DNA of 64,000 nt from Nannocystis exedens (GTDB taxonomy: Bacteria; Myxococcota_A; Polyangia; Polyangiales; Polyangiaceae), in assembly GCA_945861885.1 (NCBI GenBank), contig CAMAVR010000001.1, positions 1 to 64,000 of the forward strand, in the 5' to 3' direction. Position numbers and translations under genes: made by a program. Below are positions 1 to 8,667 of the stretch, piece by piece (within the stretch, counting starts at the first letter, position 1; each line of letters begins with the position of its first letter). The notes below the pieces were generated by a model, which had not been told where the DNA came from, searched no databases, and was given only the letters and a program-made list of their open reading frames with translations.

Positions 1-8
1 GTTCATGG

Positions 9-37
9 GATCCTTCGGCAAAAGCGGCCTCAGGATG
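9..37. repeat. Short REP-like hairpin downstream of sucA
   Basis: The segment pairs ATCCT with AGGAT around a GC-rich core and reads, on the reverse strand, like the dispersed TCATCCTGAG...GAAGGATC motif that is common in many environmental genomes. It lies just beyond the sucA stop codon, where it could act as a transcription terminator, since a T-run follows at 49-54 on the plus strand. A related copy is at 35191-35216. Confidence 0.45.
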
Positions 38-62
38 ACAGGCTGCTTTTTTCATCAGCGTG

Positions 63-2846
63 TCACGCAAACGCTTCGTCGATGAGCATCTGCTGCTCGA
101 GGCGATGGCTCGCCGCGCTCCCCGTTGCGGGGCTCGCGCTTTCGTGCCGCGCGACGACCGATAGCGGCAAATCGCGAGCCGTGAAGTCGCCAATTCGCGC
201 CTTCAAGAAATACCACGCCCCCATGTTCAGCGGCTCGTCTTGAACCCAAACCAGTGGCGTCTTCGCTTTGTATGGCGCCAGCGCTTCGTCGAGCGCCGGA
301 TGAATCGGGTAGTACTGCTCGAGCCGAATGATCGCCACATCGTCGCGCTTTCGCTCGGCGCGCGCGTGCATCAGATCGTAATAAATCTTCCCGCTGCAGA
401 AGAGAATCTTCTTCACTTTTTTCGGGTCGGTCGACGCATCGGCGATCACTCGCTGAAACGTCCCGTTCGACAAATCGTCGAGCGACGACGTTGCATCAGG
501 GCTTCGCAGCAGACTCTTCGGCGTAAACACGATGAGCGGCTTGCGCCACGGACGAAGCACTTGCCGTCGCAGCAAATGGAAGAATTGCGCCGGCGTCGTC
601 GGGTTGCAAATCTGCATGTTATCTTCGGCCGCGAGCTGCAAAAACCGCTCAATTCGTGCGCTCGAGTGCTCGGGCCCTTGCCCTTCGTAGCCGTGCGGAA
701 GGAGCATCACCAAACCGCTCAGACGCTTCCATTTGTCTTCTGCAGACGAGATAAATTGGTCGACGATGACCTGCGCGGTGTTCAAAAAATCGCCAAATTG
801 CGCTTCCCAAATTACCAAGCCATCCGGACAATCGAGGCTGTAGCCGTATTCAAAACCGAGCACGCCCGCCTCCGAAAGCGGACTGTCGTACATCGCCAAT
901 GTCCCACGGCCGAGCGCTGCGAGCGCCACATACGCCGCCCCCGTTTGCATATCAAACAGCGCAGCATGGCGATGGCTGAACGTCCCCCGACGGACATCTT
1001 GCCCCGTCAACCGAATCCGCCGCCCCTCCCACAAGAGCGTTGCGAGCGCTAAAATTTCGGCGGTCCCCCAGTCCATCGGCTGGCCGGCGATCGCGCGGTC
1101 GCGCCGCTGTTCAATCAGCTTTAGCGCTTTTGGATTCGGGGTGAACCCTTCAGGCACCGTCGCCAACTTTTTGAGCAGCTCGATCAGCTCTTCGCGAGGA
1201 ACAGCGGTCGCCACATCGGGCCGACCTTGCTCAGGCCCACCGAAAAACGGCGCCCAAAGCCCGCCCATCGCATTCGGCGGCTGATTGAAATCTCCTTGGC
1301 GCGCCTCTTCAAGCGCTTTGTCGAGCGCGGTTTTTCGCTCGAGCCCGATCGCGTCGGCCTGCTCTTTTGTCAGCACTCCAAGTGCAATCAAGCGATCTTC
1401 GTACACTTGGCGTACGGACGCTTTTCCGTCGATGAGCGCATACATCCGCGGCTGCGTGTAACGCGGCTCATCCCCCTCGTTGTGACCATAACGACGGTAC
1501 GAGTACATATCGATCACCACATCGTGGTGAAAGCGTTGGCGCCATTCAAACGCGAGCCGCGCCACTTGAACCACCGCTTCAGGGTCTTCACCATTCACGT
1601 GAAAAACAGGCACCCGCATCATTCGTGCGATATCGGTGCTGTAGCGCGTTGATCGTGAATCGTGCGGGTTCGTTGTAAACCCGATCTGATTGTTGACGAC
1701 AAGATGGATTGTCCCGCCTGTCGTGTAGCCAGCAAGCCCGGCGAGATTGAGCGTTTCGGGAACGATCCCTTGGCCCATAAACGCCGCGTCGCCGTGAATC
1801 AAAAGCGGCATAATTTCTGAGGAGCGTTGCGAGCGATCTTGCTTCGCGCGAACACGCCCTTCGACAACCGGATTGACCCACTCGAGATGGCTCGGGTTGA
1901 ACGCAAGCGACAGATGCACCGTGTTTCCCGACGCCGTCTTTTGATCGCTCGAGTAGCCGAGGTGATACTTGACGTCGCCGCCGCCGATAAAACGCTCTGG
2001 CTGCTTGTCGTCGAACGCGGCAAAAATTTCGCGCACGTTCTTGCCGAGAATATTCACGAGCACATTGAGGCGCCCGCGATGCGCCATCCCGATAATAATC
2101 TCTTCGACGGAGTGCGCGCCTGCCGACTCGATGAGCAAGTCGAGCATCGCGATCAAACTCTCGCCGCCTTCGAGAGAAAAGCGCTTTGCGCCTACGTAGT
2201 TACGATGGATAAACTGCTCTAAAATCTCAGCATCGGTCAGCTTCGCGAACACGCGCAGCATCTCGCTCTCATCGAGAAGGCCGCGATTGCCAGTCGATTC
2301 CATTCGCGTTTGCAGCCATTGCCGCTCGTCCGGATCTTCGATCTGCGTGAACTCCACGCCGATTGAGCGAACGTAAGTCTCGGTCATGTGCGCGATAATT
2401 TCGCGAAGCGTCGCGCGCTCCGGCATCCCCGCGATCCCCGCTGTTGGAAATACCGTGTCTAAATCGCGGGTCGACAGGCCAAACTTTGAAAGCTCGAGCT
2501 CCGGTTTCGCGTCGGGCGCGGTGCCGAGTGGGTCGAGGTGCGCGAACACATGACCGCGAACGCGAAACGCATTCACAAGCTGAAATACCGCCCCTTGTAG
2601 CGAGGCCGTGGCAGCCACTCGTTCGGCATGCGTGACGACATGCGTGCCGCTGCCGTTTCTGGCGTTCGGCGTGAGGTCGAACGTTTCACCGGTGTGGCCG
2701 TTTGATGTTTTAACACCAGCTCGCCCATCAAACAGGGCGCGCCAATGCTCGGGAACCGATTGCGGGCTTTGCAAATAGCGATTGTGGAGCTCTTCGACGT
2801 AGCCGGCGTTTACGCCAAAGTCACCAAATGGGTCGTTCGAATTCAT
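63..2846 (-). CDS. sucA: 2-oxoglutarate dehydrogenase E1 component
   Basis: This is the thiamine-diphosphate decarboxylase of the 2-oxoglutarate dehydrogenase complex, which oxidises 2-oxoglutarate to succinyl-CoA in the TCA cycle in the cytoplasm. At 927 residues it has the family's full length. The N-terminal segment (FGDFGVNAGYVEELHNRYL) is the usual E2-docking start. The thiamine-site stretch HGDAAFMGQGIVPETLNL, the conserved GFTTNPHDSRSTRYSTDIA region and the C-terminal transketolase-like EAQFGDFLNTAQ and GPEHSSARIERF motifs are all present. An ATG 16 codons further upstream is possible, but the family begins near MNSNDPFG, so I use 2846. No sucB is visible within the 62 bases downstream, so the E2 gene is either further away or elsewhere. 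Confidence 0.97.
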   Translation of the reverse strand: MNSNDPFGDFGVNAGYVEELHNRYLQSPQSVPEHWRALFDGRAGVKTSNGHTGETFDLTPNARNGSGTHVVTHAERVAATASLQGAVFQLVNAFRVRGHVFAHLDPLGTAPDAKPELELSKFGLSTRDLDTVFPTAGIAGMPERATLREIIAHMTETYVRSIGVEFTQIEDPDERQWLQTRMESTGNRGLLDESEMLRVFAKLTDAEILEQFIHRNYVGAKRFSLEGGESLIAMLDLLIESAGAHSVEEIIIGMAHRGRLNVLVNILGKNVREIFAAFDDKQPERFIGGGDVKYHLGYSSDQKTASGNTVHLSLAFNPSHLEWVNPVVEGRVRAKQDRSQRSSEIMPLLIHGDAAFMGQGIVPETLNLAGLAGYTTGGTIHLVVNNQIGFTTNPHDSRSTRYSTDIARMMRVPVFHVNGEDPEAVVQVARLAFEWRQRFHHDVVIDMYSYRRYGHNEGDEPRYTQPRMYALIDGKASVRQVYEDRLIALGVLTKEQADAIGLERKTALDKALEEARQGDFNQPPNAMGGLWAPFFGGPEQGRPDVATAVPREELIELLKKLATVPEGFTPNPKALKLIEQRRDRAIAGQPMDWGTAEILALATLLWEGRRIRLTGQDVRRGTFSHRHAALFDMQTGAAYVALAALGRGTLAMYDSPLSEAGVLGFEYGYSLDCPDGLVIWEAQFGDFLNTAQVIVDQFISSAEDKWKRLSGLVMLLPHGYEGQGPEHSSARIERFLQLAAEDNMQICNPTTPAQFFHLLRRQVLRPWRKPLIVFTPKSLLRSPDATSSLDDLSNGTFQRVIADASTDPKKVKKILFCSGKIYYDLMHARAERKRDDVAIIRLEQYYPIHPALDEALAPYKAKTPLVWVQDEPLNMGAWYFLKARIGDFTARDLPLSVVARHESASPATGSAASHRLEQQMLIDEAFA

Positions 2847-2938
2847 TCTTTTGTATGCCGCTGCGCGGGGCCTTGTATCTCTTACAAAGAGCACAAGATC
2901 CGCGCAGTCGCCACTAATACACCGCTAGTCAGGAGTGA

Positions 2939-3331
2939 TTACGCTGCGTCGGCTGCGTCTCTTGCGTGGTCGGCGGACGGCTCTTCGATTGGCGCCATCG
3001 TACATGCCCCTTGAAATTCGACTCCGCGCTCGATGTACACCGATGGCGAATGAATGTTGCCGAACAGTTTTCCAGGGGCAAAAATCTCAATGCTGGACCG
3101 CGAGCGAACATTGCCGTGAACGATGCCGCCGCGGACGATCACCGTGCCGACATCGATTTCAGCGTGCACTTCGGCCCCTTCGCCGATGATGAGCGTGTCG
3201 CTGCTGAGTATTTCGCCGCGGAAGATGCCATCAATTCGCACACTCCCTTCGAAGTGCAATTTGCCTTCAAATGAGGTGCCTCGGCCTAGCAAAGCGGTGA
3301 TTTCGGAGGCTGGGTTTAGTTGTGATTCCAT
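2939..3331 (-). CDS. Bactofilin (polymer-forming cytoskeletal protein)
   Basis: The 130-residue product is a bactofilin (DUF583), which polymerises without nucleotides into filaments used for cell shape, stalk formation or chromosome organisation. The whole core is a run of short hydrophobic/glycine turns typical of the right-handed beta-helix (FEGKLHFEGSVRIDGIFRGEI, then repeated V-x-G-x-V steps such as GIVHGNVRSRSSIEI). The N- and C-termini are short and polar, as usual. It lies 92 bases upstream of sucA on the same strand and could be cotranscribed with it. Its own upstream region holds the inverted repeat at 3396-3500. Confidence 0.9.
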   Translation of the reverse strand: MESQLNPASEITALLGRGTSFEGKLHFEGSVRIDGIFRGEILSSDTLIIGEGAEVHAEIDVGTVIVRGGIVHGNVRSRSSIEIFAPGKLFGNIHSPSVYIERGVEFQGACTMAPIEEPSADHARDAADAA

Positions 3332-3395
3332 GAAGTTCTCGACTTAACAGGCGTTGAAATCGCATGCAACGCTTCGTTCAAAAATCTGCCTCCGC

Positions 3396-3500
3396 CCCGT
3401 AAACGTGCCCGTGCCCGTAAACGCGCCCGGTTTTTCCATGGAGCGAGCGGCCGAATCTAAAACTGCCGGGCACGTTTACGGGCACGTTTACGGGCACGGG
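3396..3500. repeat. Inverted-pair element of the CGGGCACGTTTACGGG family
   Basis: The left arm has CCCGTAAACGTGCCCG at 3396-3411 and a one-base variant at 3414-3429. The right arm has the reverse complement at 3467-3482 and 3479-3494, followed by CACGGG. The arms are separated by 37 bases and could fold into a long hairpin. The element sits between two divergent genes. Five other loci of this family occur in the window. Confidence 0.9.
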
Positions 3501-3589
3501 ATTTGGCCATTTGCCTAAGTGAATGTTTCAGGTCAAGTTTCAGGGATGTGGTTATTGGGGGGAAAAGGAATGCAACGGTGGGTGCAGCC

Positions 3590-4705
3590 ATGACACTAAA
3601 GCGCCTGTTTTTTACTGCTGGGCTGCTCGGTATCGTTCTGGGACTACCGCGAACTTCACACGCCGGGGCTGGCGATGCGGCGACTTCGACCGAGACGGCC
3701 GATGAGTCGTCTCAAAAAGATGCGCTCCCGTGGGCTGGCACAACGCTCCTTTTTAACCAAAACATGTCGACCCAAACGGCAGGGCTCGATCGCTCGCAGC
3801 AGACGTATATCGGTGACTATCAGTGGTGGTTAGTTTTCTCGCCACGTTACAAGTTGAACGATAACTTCTCGGTTTCAGGGCGGATTGACTACTCGAAAGA
3901 GTTCACAAACTCATCGCCAACAAAGTACGCCCGCGAAGATCAAATCGGCGACACTTGGCTTAACGCGATGTATTCGGAGCGGTTGAAGTTTATCTCCCCG
4001 GAAACGCGAGGCTCGGTCGGCATTCGCCTTGTGCTTCCGACATCGAAAGTGTCGCGCGCCCGCGGCGATTATTTGTCGATCGGCCCATCGGTAGGGCTGT
4101 CGCATAGCTTTAAGTTGCGGGCAGAAGATAAGCCGTTTTCAAGGCTTGGCCTCAGCTGGAACGCGATCTATTCGCATCCGTTTGCCAATTCAAAGACGGC
4201 GTACAATCGGTCGTTTACGCGCGTGCGGCAGGATACGAACGGCCAGTCGGTCGACGACCACACGCTGAGCGGTGTGATGATGTCAAATCACAACGTGATG
4301 ACGGCGTTTCGCGTCGACGTGCAAATTATCCCAAAGTTAACGCTAAGTCCGATGATGGCCGTGATGTGGGCGTTCAAGCACTCTCCGCCCGATGCAACGG
4401 TCAACACGCTGACCGGCCCGGTGGACGTGGCGCGCTCGCCCGACGCGACGACTCTGGTGACGCGGACGTGGTTTCTCACCGATTTGACATACGATCTCTT
4501 CGACGAACTTTCGCTCGGAATCGGCTACTACAACCTGCAAAATACGCTCGCTCCAGACGGCAAGCAGCGAACGCCGTTCGGCAAATACAACTACTGGTGG
4601 AGCCCAGACGCACGCCTTTCGTTCGACGTAACGTTCAATCTCGACAAGATTTACGAGCGGTTCCGCGACCTCGCGCGCCCGAAAAACGCCGCCGCCTCGC
4701 TGTAG
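3590..4705 (+). CDS. Secreted outer-membrane beta-barrel protein, unknown function
   Basis: The 371-residue protein begins with a clear signal peptide (MTLKRLFFTAGLLGIVLGLPRT...SHA). The body alternates hydrophobic and polar residues with many aromatic girdle residues (YQWWLVFSPRYKL, LSIGPSVGLSHSF, LGIGYYNLQNTL), which is the pattern of an outer-membrane barrel of about 12 to 16 strands. I do not recognise a specific family. It could be a channel or a structural barrel. The start was placed at the ATG directly before the signal peptide; the reading frame extends 29 codons further upstream, but that part has no signal character. It is divergent from the bactofilin, with the inverted repeat at 3396-3500 between them. 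Confidence 0.75.
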   Translation: MTLKRLFFTAGLLGIVLGLPRTSHAGAGDAATSTETADESSQKDALPWAGTTLLFNQNMSTQTAGLDRSQQTYIGDYQWWLVFSPRYKLNDNFSVSGRIDYSKEFTNSSPTKYAREDQIGDTWLNAMYSERLKFISPETRGSVGIRLVLPTSKVSRARGDYLSIGPSVGLSHSFKLRAEDKPFSRLGLSWNAIYSHPFANSKTAYNRSFTRVRQDTNGQSVDDHTLSGVMMSNHNVMTAFRVDVQIIPKLTLSPMMAVMWAFKHSPPDATVNTLTGPVDVARSPDATTLVTRTWFLTDLTYDLFDELSLGIGYYNLQNTLAPDGKQRTPFGKYNYWWSPDARLSFDVTFNLDKIYERFRDLARPKNAAASL

Positions 4706-4796
4706 CACCAGCTGAGGCAACTATAATTTTTCATAAAAGACGGAATTCGTTCACCAAACGCTTGCGGAGTGGCCTCGCACATGCTCCCACTACGGC

Positions 4797-5267
4797 ATGA
4801 AGGGCGATCCCAAAATTATTGATCTCTTAAACGAGATTCTCACCAACGAACTAACCGCCATCAACCAGTACTTTTTGCATGCTCGTATATGCAAAAGCTG
4901 GGGGTACAAAGGGCTCGCGGAGTACATCTACAAAGAGTCGATCGACGAGATGAAGCACGCCGATAAAATTATCGAGCGCGTACTGTTTCTTGAAGGGCTG
5001 CCAAACTTGCAGCGCATCGGTAAGTTGATGATCGGGCAGACCGTTCCGGAGATGATCCGCAACGACCTAGCATTCGAGCAGCAAGCGATTCCGACGCTCA
5101 ATCGAGCGCTAGCAACCTGCCGAGATGCAGGCGACCACGGGACAGAAGAGCTACTTCGCAACATCCTAGTGAGCGAAGAAGAGCACGCAGATTGGCTGGA
5201 AGCGCAAATGGAACTGATGAGCCAACTAGGCGAGCAGAACTACTTGTCGCAGCAAATCCACGAGTAG
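4797..5267 (+). CDS. bfr: Bacterioferritin
   Basis: The 156-residue protein is a haem-containing ferritin that oxidises Fe(II) and stores the mineral in a 24-subunit shell. The ferroxidase ligands are at the canonical positions: E18, E51 and H54 in the first half and the SEEEHADWLE motif near the end. M52, which coordinates the intersubunit haem in bacterioferritins, is also present. Length and sequence match the family throughout. The gene is followed by bfd, the reductase partner that mobilises the stored iron, on the same strand and about 180 bases downstream. No Fur box is visible upstream of bfr itself. Confidence 0.96.
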   Translation: MKGDPKIIDLLNEILTNELTAINQYFLHARICKSWGYKGLAEYIYKESIDEMKHADKIIERVLFLEGLPNLQRIGKLMIGQTVPEMIRNDLAFEQQAIPTLNRALATCRDAGDHGTEELLRNILVSEEEHADWLEAQMELMSQLGEQNYLSQQIHE

Positions 5268-5320
5268 GCAGACAGGCGCTCCTATCGGGGCGCCTTCCCT
5301 GTCCGGTGCTCAAAAACTCC

Positions 5321-5349
5321 GTAGGGCGGCGGGCTCGTCCCCCGCCGGC
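5321..5349. repeat. GC palindrome GTAGGGCGGCGGGCTCG type
   Basis: A GC-rich imperfect palindrome (GGGCGGCGGGCTCGTCCCCCGCC) lies between bfr and bfd. A near-identical copy sits at 36966-36994, inside the long lipoprotein ORF at 35428-39624. This points to a dispersed short repeat rather than a dedicated terminator. Confidence 0.6.
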
Positions 5350-5417
5350 ATACGGGCCATCCCATTTTGGGACTCCTCGTCTCTTTTGTCCCGCGGCGTA
5401 CGTTCCTTCTTGCAGTT

Positions 5418-5436
5418 GATAATCGTTTTCATTATC
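5418..5436. promoter_or_regulatory. Fur box upstream of bfd
   Basis: The 19-base sequence GATAATCGTTTTCATTATC matches the classical Fur consensus GATAATGATAATCATTATC at 15 of 19 positions, with both GATAAT and ATTATC half-sites intact. It ends 11 bases before the bfd start codon, so bound Fur would block transcription or initiation. This fits the known derepression of bfd under iron starvation. Confidence 0.8.
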
Positions 5437-5447
5437 AATATGAGGAG

Positions 5448-5789
5448 ATGTATATTTGCGTTTGCCGTGCGGTTACTGACGGTGAGGTCGAGAGCGCCAT
5501 TGAAAATGGTGCCGATTCGCTTTGTGCCGTCGCGCGTGCGTGTGGCGCTGGGGGCGATTGTGGCTCCTGCCATGAGACTATTGAGCGGATGCTTGAGGGA
5601 GCGGCCTGTGGCGGCGCTGGAATGGCCTTCTGCCCGCAGGGCGGCGAGCCATTGCCTGAACCGGCCGTTCAAGAGGTAACGCCGGCCGCGGCGAGTTTAC
5701 CTCGCTCGCTCCACGCCTGGTCGCCCGTGCGCGCGCCTAGCGAGCCATTCCCGCCGTCACGGCTGCTTTTTCGCGTACGTCCCCATTAG
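5448..5789 (+). CDS. bfd: Bacterioferritin-associated ferredoxin, C-terminally extended
   Basis: Bfd is the [2Fe-2S] protein that docks on bacterioferritin and reduces its haem so that stored iron is released. The four cluster cysteines are at C4, C6, C38 and C41, exactly as in E. coli Bfd (MYICVC ... CGSC), which fixes the ATG at 5448. GAGGAG immediately precedes that ATG, an unusually tight ribosome-site spacing. The family normally ends near residue 60 to 65. Here the frame runs on to 113 residues with a low-complexity, proline-rich tail that overlaps the 3' end of the convergent PEBP gene by 33 bases. The tail may be read-through after loss of an original stop. Confidence 0.88.
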   Translation: MYICVCRAVTDGEVESAIENGADSLCAVARACGAGGDCGSCHETIERMLEGAACGGAGMAFCPQGGEPLPEPAVQEVTPAAASLPRSLHAWSPVRAPSEPFPPSRLLFRVRPH

Positions 5790-6236
5790 GGTTGCCTGGG
5801 CTAGAACGTGCCCCTTCATCGCCTCTTCGAGCGTAGCTCTATCGGGCTTGTTCAAATCGGGGAGCACGGTGTCGAGCGCGAAGAGCTTGAAGTAGTAGCG
5901 GTGCCGCCCAATTGGAGGGCAGGGGCCGCCGTATTCGGCGTTTTTCCAGTCGTTGAGCCCTTCGCGCGCGCCCGGCGGCAGCGTTGCCGCGGTGGCGTGC
6001 TCGTCGAGCGCCCTCGCGCCCGCCGGGATGTTGTAAACGAGCCAGTGAACCCACGTTAGCTTTGGATGTGCGGGATCGGGCGCATCCGGGTCATCCACGA
6101 TTAGCGCGAAGCTCTGCGTTTGCCCCGGCGCGCCTGACCATGAGAGCGGCGGCGACAAATCTTCCCCCTCGCACGTGCAACTTTGCGGAACCTCGTGCTC
6201 GTGTTTAAAACTCGTCGACGTCAATTCAAAAGCCAT
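5757..6236 (-). CDS. YbhB/YbcL-type PEBP family protein
   Basis: The 159-residue cytoplasmic protein belongs to the bacterial phosphatidylethanolamine-binding (Raf kinase inhibitor-like) family. Hallmarks are FKHEHEVPQSCTCEGEDLSPPLSW near the N-terminus, the ligand-pocket DPDAP and the WVHWLVYNIP motif, then YGGPCPP and HRYYFKLFALD. The start was set at the ATG at 6236, which has an AAGGAG ribosome site six bases upstream; the longer frame adds 28 unlikely residues. The biochemical role of bacterial members is poorly defined. It lies 95 bases beyond kamE on the same strand and may be read with that operon. Confidence 0.9.
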   Translation of the reverse strand: MAFELTSTSFKHEHEVPQSCTCEGEDLSPPLSWSGAPGQTQSFALIVDDPDAPDPAHPKLTWVHWLVYNIPAGARALDEHATAATLPPGAREGLNDWKNAEYGGPCPPIGRHRYYFKLFALDTVLPDLNKPDRATLEEAMKGHVLAQATLMGTYAKKQP

Positions 6237-6331
6237 TGCCGCATCTCCTTGTACTGATCGATAGCTTATCGCCATCAACGTCAAAATTGCCACGAATGCT
6301 TGCGACCCACACTTCGTCAATAGTTCGCTCG

Positions 6332-7081
6332 CTACTTATGTGGAACCCCGATCTGCTCAAGCCGCTCGAGAATAAATGACGCGACGTCGGCAACTTTTGT
6401 CCCCGTCCCGAAGCCGGCGTCGAAGCCTAACTCGAGCGCCAGTTTGTGATCGATTCGTGGCCCGCCAAGCAGAAGCACCACGTCTTTTCGCCACCCTTCG
6501 GCTCGCAGAAAGTCGATCAGCGCTTGTGCATTTTCTTTGTGACAATTGCGCTGCGTAATCACTTGGCTCACCAAAATCGCATCGGCTTTTAGCGCGCGCG
6601 CTCTCGCGGCGAGCTGCTCATTTTCGACTTGAGCCCCGAGATTGTAAACATCAAACCCCTTGTAACTCTCGAGCCCTTTGTCGCCTGCATACCCTTTGTA
6701 ATTAAGAATCGCGTCGATCCCGACCGTGTGCGCATCGGAGCCCGTGCACGCCCCCACGACGACCAATTTGCGGCCAAATTGTGATTTAATCCGCTCTTCA
6801 ATCTCGGTTCGTGAGAGCGATTCGGTGCGAACTTCTGGCACATCGATTTCGCTAAAATCGACCGAATGCACCGAATGCCCGTAGACAACGAAATAGCTGT
6901 AGCCCTTCGCGCACTCTTCCATCGTTGCGACGAGCGGTTCTTTTAGCCCATGTTTTTCCGCAAATCGTTTGGCCGCTTCGCGTGCGCGCGCAGATGGCGC
7001 AACTTGCAGCACGAAACTCATTTGCACCATCCCGTCACCTTGACGATCGCCGTATGCGCGCAGCACGGAGCTATCCATCAC
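6332..7081 (-). CDS. kamE: Lysine 5,6-aminomutase beta subunit (B12-binding)
   Basis: KamE is the cobalamin-binding subunit of the adenosylcobalamin- and PLP-dependent enzyme that moves an amino group of D-lysine or L-beta-lysine from C6 to C5. The B12 motif D-x-H-x-x-G is present as SDAHTVG, giving H118 as the cobalt ligand. K129 in the NYKGYAG stretch is the lysine that holds PLP in known structures (K144 of the clostridial enzyme). At 249 residues it is near the usual size. Its ATG overlaps the kamD stop by four bases, so the two subunits are translationally coupled. The other lysine-fermentation genes (kdd, kce, kal) are not in this window. Confidence 0.93.
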   Translation of the reverse strand: MMDSSVLRAYGDRQGDGMVQMSFVLQVAPSARAREAAKRFAEKHGLKEPLVATMEECAKGYSYFVVYGHSVHSVDFSEIDVPEVRTESLSRTEIEERIKSQFGRKLVVVGACTGSDAHTVGIDAILNYKGYAGDKGLESYKGFDVYNLGAQVENEQLAARARALKADAILVSQVITQRNCHKENAQALIDFLRAEGWRKDVVLLLGGPRIDHKLALELGFDAGFGTGTKVADVASFILERLEQIGVPHK

Positions 7082-8628
7082 GCCCCCCTTTCGAGAACTT
7101 CGAGAATCGGATTGGCGTAATCGTGCGCGCGTTCGAGTACGCCCGCGAACCCTCGGCCTCCGGTGCGTGTTCGCTTCACGTCGGCGAACGCGCCGTTGCC
7201 GATCGACTCCCAGATCGAATCGCGCTCAACCTCGCGCAGCAGCGTGAGCGCTTCGTCGAGCACTTGCACCGCGCGTTTTGCAATGCGCCCATCCGGCTTA
7301 AACTCGATTTCATCGCCCAGATGTTTGCATGTGCTGAAGACATAGCGCGTTGCTTTGAGCGACAAATATCGGTCGACGAGCATCGGATTGTGAATCGCTT
7401 CGCTAAACATCCCCAAAAGTTCGATCGATTGATTTGTCGTGATGCCGACGAGATTAAACATCGCATCGTGCACATGACTGTGAAAAATATCGCCTGTTTT
7501 GTGCTTCGTGGGCGGCATCCACTTGATCGGATGCGACGCAAAAATTTGCCGGATTAGCTGCGCCTGCGCAATCTCGAGCAAAAAGCTATCTTCTAGTTTT
7601 GGATCGATTTCATACGCGTGGCCTAGGCCGAGTAGGTCGTCTGTTAGGCCGGCGCGATGCGCGAACGCTTCGTTGATAAATTGGCTTGAAAGAACTGTGT
7701 GCGCTTTTTCGACTGCGTCCGACGTTGTTAAGTAGTTGTCTTCGCCAGTGTTGATGACAATCTTCGCTCGCGCGATGATCCGCCGCGATACGTACTGGTC
7801 GATAAAATTTCGGCACATGTTGATGTCGCGAAACAATATTCCGTACATCGCGTCGTTCAGCAGCATGTCGAGCCGTTCGACCGCGCCCATCCAGGCGATT
7901 TCGCTCATGCACAAGCCGGACGAATAGTTCGTCTGATGAATGTATCGCCCAAATTCAACCGACGCTTCGTCGGCTGCGCGCCGGATGATTTTGAAGTTTT
8001 CTTGTGTTGCGAACGTGCCGCCGTACCCTTCCGTGGTCGCCCCTTGCGGTACGTAATCGAGCAGCGATTGCGCGGTTGCGCGAATTACCGCAACGATATC
8101 GGCCCCAGCAAATGCAGCCGCTTTTGTCTGAAGCGCATCGTCGTAAATATTGCCTGTTGCAACAATCACGTACTTGAGCGGATTGGAGACTGGCGGATAG
8201 CTCGCTTTGGTCGCTTGGCGCTGAATTCGCGCGGCATCGATGCGCGCGATTGCTGCGTCGGTGTGCGGCTTGAGCGTGGCGCGAACTTGTTCGGGCGTGA
8301 TTTTTAGCGCGCTCTCTTCAAGTGCTACTCCGAATGCGAGTCGCTCGGCTGCGTCTTGAATTGTCGTCGCGCCGCTTAAAAGTTCCGCAGCGACGAGCGT
8401 TGAAATCCCGCGCGATAAAAGCCCCGCGCGATGGTACCGATCGACGGCGACATTCGCGATCGGCACCCCTTGGTCGTCGACCCCTTCAGCGCCAAACGCG
8501 CGCAGCATCGTTCGCTCGACGCCAACGCTCGTGTGCCGATCGATATACTTCTGCACATCATCGGCGATGTCCGACGCGATTTTTCGACACTGCTCGACTT
8601 GCCCTAAATCAACTGGAACGCTCGCCAT
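7078..8628 (-). CDS. kamD: Lysine 5,6-aminomutase alpha subunit
   Basis: This 516-residue protein matches the catalytic TIM-barrel subunit of lysine 5,6-aminomutase in length and along its whole sequence, including KSYPPVSNPLKYVIVATGN-like and GATTEGYGGTFATQENFKI-like regions that line the PLP and cobalamin face. Together with the overlapping kamE it would make a complete D-lysine or beta-lysine mutase. It follows an ABC permease gene by 39 bases on the same strand. No B12 riboswitch can be hidden in that short gap, so any cobalamin control would have to act at the head of the operon. Confidence 0.93.
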   Translation of the reverse strand: MASVPVDLGQVEQCRKIASDIADDVQKYIDRHTSVGVERTMLRAFGAEGVDDQGVPIANVAVDRYHRAGLLSRGISTLVAAELLSGATTIQDAAERLAFGVALEESALKITPEQVRATLKPHTDAAIARIDAARIQRQATKASYPPVSNPLKYVIVATGNIYDDALQTKAAAFAGADIVAVIRATAQSLLDYVPQGATTEGYGGTFATQENFKIIRRAADEASVEFGRYIHQTNYSSGLCMSEIAWMGAVERLDMLLNDAMYGILFRDINMCRNFIDQYVSRRIIARAKIVINTGEDNYLTTSDAVEKAHTVLSSQFINEAFAHRAGLTDDLLGLGHAYEIDPKLEDSFLLEIAQAQLIRQIFASHPIKWMPPTKHKTGDIFHSHVHDAMFNLVGITTNQSIELLGMFSEAIHNPMLVDRYLSLKATRYVFSTCKHLGDEIEFKPDGRIAKRAVQVLDEALTLLREVERDSIWESIGNGAFADVKRTRTGGRGFAGVLERAHDYANPILEVLERGA

Positions 8629-8667
8629 ACCAGACGGTGTGCCACAACAAAGAGCTTTCGAAAACCC

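Noticed and set aside
240..1052. A 270-codon plus-strand frame opposite sucA
   Set aside because: It is a shadow of the sucA codons; sucA is unambiguous on the minus strand.
8629..8667. Cobalamin riboswitch before kamD
   Set aside because: The gap is only 39 bases, far too short for a B12 riboswitch, and no B12-box is seen.
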